Shown here in pieces: positions 56,331-64,000 of a stretch of DNA of 64,000 bases. Source of the stretch: Streptomyces sp. NBC_00249 (GTDB taxonomy: Bacteria; Actinomycetota; Actinomycetes; Streptomycetales; Streptomycetaceae); NCBI RefSeq assembly GCF_026342355.1, contig NZ_JAPEMV010000002.1, forward strand, positions 248,001 to 312,000, given 5' to 3'. The notes beneath the pieces are model-generated. The model did no database searches. It was not told the origin of the DNA and saw only the letters and a list, made by a program, of their open reading frames with translations. The translations under genes were made by a program, and so were the position numbers. Position 1 is the stretch's first letter. Every line of letters starts with the position of its first letter.

Positions 56331-57032
56331 TCAGTCGTCGGTACCCGGTTTGACGCCCCATACGTAGACGGCGTCGCCCTCGGTCAGCAGGTCCCACAGC
56401 CGTTCGGCGTCCCGCACCGAGAGGTTGACGCAGCCCGCCGAACCGCCGTGCTCGAAGAGCTGCCCGGGGCGGCCGTGCAGGGCCTGGCCCCCGTCGAAGA
56501 ACTGGGCGTAGGGCATCGGGGAGTCGTCGTAGAGCGTGGAGACGTGGTCCTTGCTGCGCCAGTAGATCTCGTGCCAGCCGGGGCGGGTCTCCTGGTCGTC
56601 GCGGCCGGTGCGGATCGGCACCGGCGCGAAGACCACGCGCCGGCCGCTCTGCACCCACAGGAGCTGCCGCTCCATGTCCACGCAGGTCACCCGGTGCTCG
56701 CGGACGGGGCAGTCCCCGGCGGCGTTGGGGTTCGCGCGGGCGGCGACGGCGGTCATCGTGCGGAAGGTGAGGATCCCGGCGTAGCCGTCGGCGGGGGTGA
56801 CGCCCTGCCCGCGCTGGAAGGCGCGGACCGCCACGCAGTCGGCCTTGGACTGCACCCCGTCGACCGGGCGGCGCAGGTGGGCCTCCAGCTCCCGCTGGTA
56901 GGGGCCGGTACCGGCCGTGCAGGCCCGCTCGGGCTCCGGCTCGGCCGAGGCGGCCGCGCCGGGCAGGGTGAGGACGGCGAGGAGGGCGGCGGTCAGCGCG
57001 GCCGCGGCCCCTGCCGACTGACGTACGGTCAT
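56331..57032 (-). CDS. Secreted L,D-transpeptidase with peptidoglycan-binding segment (copy B)
   Basis: The 233-residue protein has a cleavable signal peptide ending near PGAAASAEP, then a peptidoglycan-binding-like part (CVAVRAFQRGQGVTPADGYAGILTFRTM), and a YkuD domain with Cys201 in EHGGSAGCVNLSVRDAERL and the histidine in ALHGRP. It is unlike the two lipoprotein transpeptidases beside it and lacks Ig domains. GAGGAGG precedes ATG 57032. Confidence 0.92.
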   Translation of the reverse strand: MTVRQSAGAAAALTAALLAVLTLPGAAASAEPEPERACTAGTGPYQRELEAHLRRPVDGVQSKADCVAVRAFQRGQGVTPADGYAGILTFRTMTAVAARANPNAAGDCPVREHRVTCVDMERQLLWVQSGRRVVFAPVPIRTGRDDQETRPGWHEIYWRSKDHVSTLYDDSPMPYAQFFDGGQALHGRPGQLFEHGGSAGCVNLSVRDAERLWDLLTEGDAVYVWGVKPGTDD

Positions 57033-57104
57033 CGGTCCTCCTCGGGCCCGCCCGCCGGGCCCCTGCCACCAGCCAACAGGGGCGGGGGCCGCGCCGCGCG
57101 CGCG

Positions 57105-57145
57105 GGTGCGCCGGTGGGGTGAGCGGATCACCCCACCGGCGCACC
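57105..57145 (-). terminator. 18-bp terminator of the SpaA-repeat protein gene
   Basis: GGTGCGCCGGTGGGGTGA and TCACCCCACCGGCGCACC are exact complements with a 5-base loop, 24 bases after the stop at 57170. Confidence 0.9.
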
Positions 57146-57169
57146 GGGGGCCTGGAGCCGGCCCGGGCG

Positions 57170-59356
57170 TCAGGCGCCCGGACGGCCGCCGTGCCGGTCG
57201 TGCTTGCCCTTGCCGGGCTCGTCCTTGCCGGGCTCGTCCTTGCCGTGATCGTCGCGCTTGTTCTTGAGCGTGACCACGACCTGGCCGCCCGGGGTCGCCG
57301 CGTTGATCCTCAGCGGGCCGGTGACCCGGTCGCGCGGCAGCACGTAGCCCTCCGGGACGGCCGTCTCGACGAGGTAGTACTCGCCGTAGGAGAGCTCGTC
57401 GAAGGTGCAGACGCCCGCCCGGTCGGTGGCGCAGCCCTCCTTCGCCTTCACGTCGGCGTTGATGCCGCGGGTCTGCAGGCCCGGGGTGTTGTTGGTCTCC
57501 TTCCAGACCTCGAAGACCGCTCCGTGCAGCGGCCGGTGCGTCTTGGCGTCCTTCTTCAGGACCTTGATCTTCCCGGGGTGGTCGTCGCCGTCGCGGCGGT
57601 TCGGGACGTTGACGACGATGCCGGTCGCGATGTCGCCCTCTTCGAGGTCGAAGGGGATGACCGGGTCGGCGAGCGGCGCGTAGCCGGCCGGGGGGACGGT
57701 CTCGCGCCAGTAGTACGTCTCGCCGACGGGCAGTTCCACGGTGCAGGTGCCCTGGGCGTCGGTCACGCAGGTCCCGGCGAGCCTCTCGTCGGGGTTCTGG
57801 CCGCCGGTCTGGAGGCCGGTCTGGTCGTTGGCCTCGCGCCACAGCTCGAAGGTGGCACCGGCGAGGGCCGCGCCGCTGTCCTGGTCGGCCTTGCGCAGGA
57901 CGACGCGGGCTCCGGGGGTCGGGGGGTTCGGGGTCCGGGCGTTGACGGCGCGGACCCGGGCGGTGCGGCCGTTGGCCGCGTCCTCCGGCGTCAGGGTCAC
58001 CGTGTAGACCGGGTTCGCCGGGAGGTCGTAGCCGTTCGGGGCCGCCGTCTCCCGCCAGTAGTACGTCCCCGGCGCCACATCCGCCCGAGAACACTCACCG
58101 GCCGCCGGGGTCGTGCAGTCCGTGACCTTCGTGTCCGGGGTCGTCCCACCCGTCTGGAGACCCGCCGCGTTGTTCGACTCGCGCCACAGCTCGAACGTGG
58201 CACCGCCCAGGGCGTTGCCCGCCTCGTCGGTCTTGGTCACGGCCACCGTGCCCGTCACCGGCGGGGTGGGGCCGCAGGTGGGGAGGTCGCCGGTGAAGGG
58301 GTAGGCGTGGAACTCCTGGCCGCCGCCCCCGACCGTCTCGCTGCCGTGGGTGACGGAGCCGGTGGTGAAGAAGCGGCCGTTGATGCCGGGGAGGGTGACG
58401 GTGGTCTCGGAGGTCTGGTTGCCCATCAGGAAGCTGCCCTGGAACTGGCCGCCGCCGGTCAGGTTCACGGTGGTGGCGTCCGGGAAGTTCCACAGCAGCC
58501 GCTCGCGGTAGGCGTTGAGCGGGTCCTGGGAGTCGACGAGCGTGCCGCTGTAGGTGTTGATCGTGCGGGTGCCGGATCCCAGGACGTTGACCAGGATCGT
58601 CGCGTCCGGCGGGATCTGGGCGAAGCGGATGCCCTGGGCGCCGTTGCCGTTGGACAGGTTGACGTCCGCGGGCACGTTGAAGACCTGGAGCGGGGACCGG
58701 TTGTCCCCGGTGAAGAGGGTCTCGAAGCCGCTGTTGACGACGGTGCCCGTCGGCCGGCGCGGGCTGCCGTCGACCTTGGCGTAGCACTGGCTGGCGGCGC
58801 TGAGGCCGTCGCGCAGACCGGCGTACGGGGCGACGGCCGCCGCGTCCTTGACCTGCGTGCCGCTCACGGCGCCGGTGAGGGAGCCCGCGTAGCGGACGAC
58901 GCCGCGGTCGGCGATGAGGTTCTCGCCCGCCGCGACGGTGACGTTCGCGCCGGTGGTGAGGAAGTCGGCCCCGTCGGGCGGCGGGACGAGCGAGCCGGCG
59001 CCGACGATGCCGACGTTGTAGCGGGCGTCGGCGCCGGCCAGCTTGTCCTGGTCGAAGCTGCCGAGGACGACGAGGCGGCCCTCGGCCTCGGAGGCGCGCC
59101 CCCGGACCCGGAACCCGCCGCCCGCGAAGATGTTGATCGCGTTGTCGCGGCCGACGATGACGCCGTTGCTGCCGATCTGCGGGAAGGGGTTCGGGCAGTC
59201 GCCGGGGACGCACGGGCCGAGCCCGCCGGGCAGCGGGGCCCTCAGGGTGCGGGCGGCCGGGGGATGTGCGTCGGGACCCGCCGCCAGGGCCGTAGGGGCT
59301 CCGGTGGCCAGTACGGCCCCGATCGCGAGCCCTAGGGTCCAGTTCCTTGCTGACAT
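57170..59356 (-). CDS. Secreted choice-of-anchor A protein with three SpaA repeats
   Basis: The 728-residue protein has a signal peptide ending near PTALAAGPD, and a choice-of-anchor A domain (about 50-350; NPFPQIGSNGVIVGRDNAIN, FVTG-like GQFQGSFLMGNQTSETTVTLPG). Three SpaA-type prealbumin repeats follow, each with a motif like GATFELWRE or GAVFEVWKE and a YYWRET or YYLVET strand. Such repeats form stalks of surface adhesins, often with isopeptide bonds. The C-terminus is a charged tail (DEPGKDEPGKGKHDRHGG) with no LPxTG motif or membrane helix. It is flanked by L,D-transpeptidase genes on both sides. Confidence 0.88.
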   Translation of the reverse strand: MSARNWTLGLAIGAVLATGAPTALAAGPDAHPPAARTLRAPLPGGLGPCVPGDCPNPFPQIGSNGVIVGRDNAINIFAGGGFRVRGRASEAEGRLVVLGSFDQDKLAGADARYNVGIVGAGSLVPPPDGADFLTTGANVTVAAGENLIADRGVVRYAGSLTGAVSGTQVKDAAAVAPYAGLRDGLSAASQCYAKVDGSPRRPTGTVVNSGFETLFTGDNRSPLQVFNVPADVNLSNGNGAQGIRFAQIPPDATILVNVLGSGTRTINTYSGTLVDSQDPLNAYRERLLWNFPDATTVNLTGGGQFQGSFLMGNQTSETTVTLPGINGRFFTTGSVTHGSETVGGGGQEFHAYPFTGDLPTCGPTPPVTGTVAVTKTDEAGNALGGATFELWRESNNAAGLQTGGTTPDTKVTDCTTPAAGECSRADVAPGTYYWRETAAPNGYDLPANPVYTVTLTPEDAANGRTARVRAVNARTPNPPTPGARVVLRKADQDSGAALAGATFELWREANDQTGLQTGGQNPDERLAGTCVTDAQGTCTVELPVGETYYWRETVPPAGYAPLADPVIPFDLEEGDIATGIVVNVPNRRDGDDHPGKIKVLKKDAKTHRPLHGAVFEVWKETNNTPGLQTRGINADVKAKEGCATDRAGVCTFDELSYGEYYLVETAVPEGYVLPRDRVTGPLRINAATPGGQVVVTLKNKRDDHGKDEPGKDEPGKGKHDRHGGRPGA

Positions 59357-59509
59357 GACGCTCCGTCCGTTTCCGCGCTGATGGCCCTGACAGGCTGCGG
59401 GCACGCATCGGCGCGGCGGACGGACGACACTCTGACAGCTACGGCATTCCGGTCGGACAATCACTCGATTGCTGCGGCCTCCCGGGGGACGGCCGGCCGG
59501 TCCGGAAGG

Positions 59510-60754
59510 TCAGCTGACGGCGGAGCCCGCGACCCAGTCGGCCCAGGACATGTTCCAGCCGCCCAGCCCGTTGTTGGCGGACACGGTCTTGTCCTGCGAG
59601 TTCACGACTTCGACCACGTCCCCGACCAGCGTCCGGTCGAAGAACCAGCCCGCCGGGGTGTCCGAGCCGCCGCCCTTGTCGTCGCGCAGGCCCACGCAGC
59701 CGTGGCTGGTGTTGGTGGTGCCGAAGGTGTCGGGGCTGGCCCAGTAGTTCCCGTGCAGGAAGGTCCCGGAGGCGGTGAGCCGCATCGCGTGCGGGACGTC
59801 CGGGATGTCGTACTCGCCCTTGCCGTCCTCGCTGGTGAAGCCGACGGTGGCGCCGTTCATCCGGGTCACGTCGAACATCTCCATCACCACCATCTTGCCG
59901 TTGTAGGTGGTGTTCTTGGGCGCGCCCGCGCTGATCGGGACCGTCGACAGCAGCTGCCCGTCGCGGCGGACCTCCATGGTGTGCGCGGCCGCGTCGACCG
60001 TGGAGACCTGGGAGCGGCCGACGGTGAAGCGGATGGTCTTGTCCTGGATCCCGTACGAGCCGGGCGCGCCCTCGACGTCGCGCAGGTTCATCTTCACGGT
60101 GACCTCGGTGCCGGCCTTCCAGTACTCCTTGGGCCGGAAGTCGAGGCGCTCGTTCCCGAACCAGTGGCCGACCACCTCGACGGCCGGGTCGGAGGTGACG
60201 GTGATGGCCCGCTCCACCTCGGCGCGCCGCTTCACGGCGCTGCTGAAGTTGAAGGAGACGATCATGCCGGTGCCGACGGTCGAGCGGTTCTCGGGCTTGA
60301 AGTAGCCGATGAACCGCTCCTCGGGGACGTAGGTGGTGAAGGTGGTGTGGCGGGCCTGGCGCCGGTTGTGGCCGTCGAGGGCGACCGCGTCGACGGTGTA
60401 CTTGGCGGCGAGCGCGAGCCGCCCGGCCGCCGGGTCGGGGCTCCAGCTGAGCCCGTCGGCGGCGATGGAGCCGGGGACCTGCTCCTCCTGGGCGTCCTCC
60501 ACCTTGGTGACCTTGACCCGTTCCAGGCGGCCCTCGGGGACGTTCACGGTGAGCGGGCCCTCGGCGGGGACCCCCTTGGCGTTGTCCTCGGGGGTGACGC
60601 GGATGGCTTCGTCCGGTGAGCGGGGTTTCCCGGGCAGCGAGACCTCCACCGGGGATCCGCCGTCGCTGGTGCAGCCGGCCAGCCCGCCCAGCAGGCCCGC
60701 CCATGCCGCCACGGCGGCCAAGCCCGCCCCTGCCCGCCTCGTCAGAAGAGTCAC
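59510..60754 (-). CDS. L,D-transpeptidase lipoprotein with Ig-like domains (copy C)
   Basis: The 414-residue lipoprotein has lipobox LAGC, two Ig-like domains and a YkuD domain with Cys353 in SHGCVGLRDDKGG and the histidine in GTFLHGNYW. It matches copy A over its length, so the two arose by duplication. It starts at GTG 60754. The SpaA-repeat gene follows it on the same strand after 153 bases. Confidence 0.93.
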   Translation of the reverse strand: MTLLTRRAGAGLAAVAAWAGLLGGLAGCTSDGGSPVEVSLPGKPRSPDEAIRVTPEDNAKGVPAEGPLTVNVPEGRLERVKVTKVEDAQEEQVPGSIAADGLSWSPDPAAGRLALAAKYTVDAVALDGHNRRQARHTTFTTYVPEERFIGYFKPENRSTVGTGMIVSFNFSSAVKRRAEVERAITVTSDPAVEVVGHWFGNERLDFRPKEYWKAGTEVTVKMNLRDVEGAPGSYGIQDKTIRFTVGRSQVSTVDAAAHTMEVRRDGQLLSTVPISAGAPKNTTYNGKMVVMEMFDVTRMNGATVGFTSEDGKGEYDIPDVPHAMRLTASGTFLHGNYWASPDTFGTTNTSHGCVGLRDDKGGGSDTPAGWFFDRTLVGDVVEVVNSQDKTVSANNGLGGWNMSWADWVAGSAVS

Positions 60755-60917
60755 GGACCGTCCAACGACCGGCCCCCTCCGGGGAAACGTGAGGGCGGGC
60801 CACGTTCCGGGCAGAACAGTCCGGGCAGAACAGTGGGAAGGACCAGACGGGGGCGGGCCAGGCCGGGACGCCGGGCCGCACTCCCCCGCCGGTACCCAGG
60901 AGCCGTGGAGGCGGGCA
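60755..60917. promoter_or_regulatory. Divergent promoter region between the transpeptidase and glgX
   Basis: This 163-base gap must hold promoters for both genes. A direct repeat, CCGGGCAGAACAGT and CCGGGCAGAACAGT, occurs in tandem at about 60807-60836. No gene is seen. Confidence 0.35.
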
Positions 60918-63218
<2,301 letters not shown>

Positions 63219-63233
63219 CGCGGCCCGGGCCGT

Positions 63234-63761
63234 CTAAGGCCGGCGGGTCTCGACCTGGAGGAGCATGCGCTTGAGGAGGGTGGCGAGGGCCTCGCGGTCG
63301 GTGGCGTCGAGGGGGGCGATCATCTCGTCCTCGGCGATGCCGCGCCAGCGCATGGCCTCGCTCCAGCGGCGGTGGCCGTCGTCGGTGAGTTCGACGTCGA
63401 CCCGGCGGCGGTCCCCGGCGGCGCGCAGCCGGCGGATCAGGCCGGAGCGCTCCAGGGTGTCGAGGCGGCCGGTCATCCCGGCCGGGGAGAGGAGCAGTTC
63501 GGCGGCGAGTTCGGAGGAGGGGGCGCGCCAGGGGGCTCCCCGGGAGGCGAGGCGGTGCATGGTCTCGAACTCGAAGGCCTGGAGTCCGGTCTCGGCGAGG
63601 GCGCGTTCCTTGCCGTGGGCGACGTGTTTGGCGAGCAGCTGGATGCGGGTGATGACGGCCTCGGTGGGCACGTCGAAGGGGACCTTGCCGGTCCACCGGG
63701 CGATGTGCCGGTCGACGGAGTCCTCGGCCTGGCCCGCCCCTGTGTCCATCCCTGTCCCCAT
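63234..63761 (-). CDS. MarR-family transcriptional regulator
   Basis: The 175-residue protein has a MarR winged helix: FEFETMHRLASRG, SSELAAELLLSPAGMTGRLDTLERSGLIRRLRAAGDRRRVDVELTD. It diverges from an MFS transporter gene, a common repressor/efflux arrangement, with a palindrome between. ATG 63761 is given; ATG 63749 has GGGGACAGGG upstream and may be the true start, giving 171 residues. Confidence 0.92.
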   Translation of the reverse strand: MGTGMDTGAGQAEDSVDRHIARWTGKVPFDVPTEAVITRIQLLAKHVAHGKERALAETGLQAFEFETMHRLASRGAPWRAPSSELAAELLLSPAGMTGRLDTLERSGLIRRLRAAGDRRRVDVELTDDGHRRWSEAMRWRGIAEDEMIAPLDATDREALATLLKRMLLQVETRRP

Positions 63762-63804
63762 GTCCGCATTATGACCCGCGTCCCGGCTCGGTTCCGGCCA
63801 TTAT

Positions 63805-63816
63805 TTCGTTGACGAA
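63805..63816. promoter_or_regulatory. MarR-type operator candidate
   Basis: TTCGT-TG-ACGAA is a perfect 5-2-5 inverted repeat in the 85-base gap between the regulator and the MFS gene. It is the right size and place for repression of both. Confidence 0.6.
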
Positions 63817-63846
63817 TGATTCGCTGCCGAATTACTGTCCGCTGTC

Positions 63847-64000
63847 ATGACACCGACGATCTGGCGGCTGCTGGCCGGGCGCACCTTCGCCGCCTTCGCG
63901 ACCGCCCTCATTCCGACCACCCTGACCCTCGCCGTGGTCGCCACCGGCTCCGCCGGCGACCTCGGGCTGGTGCTCGCCGCGGAGATGGTGCCGATGCTGC
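63847..64000 (+). CDS. MFS transporter, 5' end only
   Basis: The first 51 codons read MTPTIWRLLAGRTFAAFATAL and continue with a second hydrophobic stretch, as in major facilitator efflux proteins. The gene leaves the window on the right. It is divergent from the MarR-type regulator, its likely repressor. Confidence 0.75.
   Translation, partial: MTPTIWRLLAGRTFAAFATALIPTTLTLAVVATGSAGDLGLVLAAEMVPML

Overview
The window is high-GC actinobacterial chromosome, almost certainly Streptomyces. The signs are GTG/TTG starts, GTGA/ATGA operon overlaps, a SsgA-like sporulation protein, a whiJ-type regulator/DUF397/ATPase triad, an AfsR/SARP-type regulator and a BldK/Opp-like peptide transporter. Gene order (mnmA, cysteine desulfurase, peptide transporter, SseB proteins, gcvT-gcvH-glyA, sdaA, glgX) resembles, from memory, the conserved core of S. 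coelicolor around SCO5490 to SCO5455. No rRNA, tRNA, integrase or CRISPR array was seen.

Layout. 1-3.9 kb: end of a MetE-like gene, an SDR, a DUF1330 protein, and a GlxA-type regulator divergent from an NADPH:quinone-reductase-like enzyme. 3.9-16.3 kb: a defence island on the minus strand, with a YgjP/DUF45 metallopeptidase and the type I restriction genes hsdR, hsdS and hsdM. A complete whiJ-like triad sits between hsdR and hsdS, and an RloA/RloB (AAA ATPase plus TOPRIM-like) pair lies beside hsdM. 16.4-23 kb: mnmA, a peptidoglycan amidase, an HTH_38-MarR fusion regulator divergent from a membrane protein, a cysteine desulfurase, a thioesterase and a UPF0126 channel. 23.2-29.4 kb: a five-gene peptide ABC transporter operon.

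30-38 kb: serine/glycine block. It holds two SseB-family proteins, a P-loop kinase-like protein, a tandem glycine riboswitch driving gcvT-gcvH-glyA, a decayed amino-acid permease fragment and sdaA. 38-44 kb: a SsgA-like protein, secreted AMIN-like and SGNH proteins, a SARP-NB-ARC regulator and a flavodoxin-like reductase. 44.3-47.6 kb: a broken EF-hand gene, then a cobalamin riboswitch controlling a CbiMNQO cobalt transporter. 47.7-50.8 kb: a PadR regulator, an intact EF-hand protein, and a two-gene cluster of a cyclodipeptide synthase and a CYP121-like P450.

50.8-64 kb: a palindromic MITE, a YncE-like lipoprotein with a deacetylase-like lipoprotein, a second anti-sigma-type ATPase and an enoyl-CoA hydratase. 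Next comes a cell-envelope cluster of three L,D-transpeptidases around a large SpaA-repeat surface protein, then glgX and a MarR regulator divergent from the start of an MFS transporter.

The items most worth following up are the cyclodipeptide synthase/P450 pair, which has unusual substrate-site residues; the composite defence island with a developmental-type regulator inside it; and the L,D-transpeptidase/SpaA cluster, whose surface protein has no visible sortase anchor.
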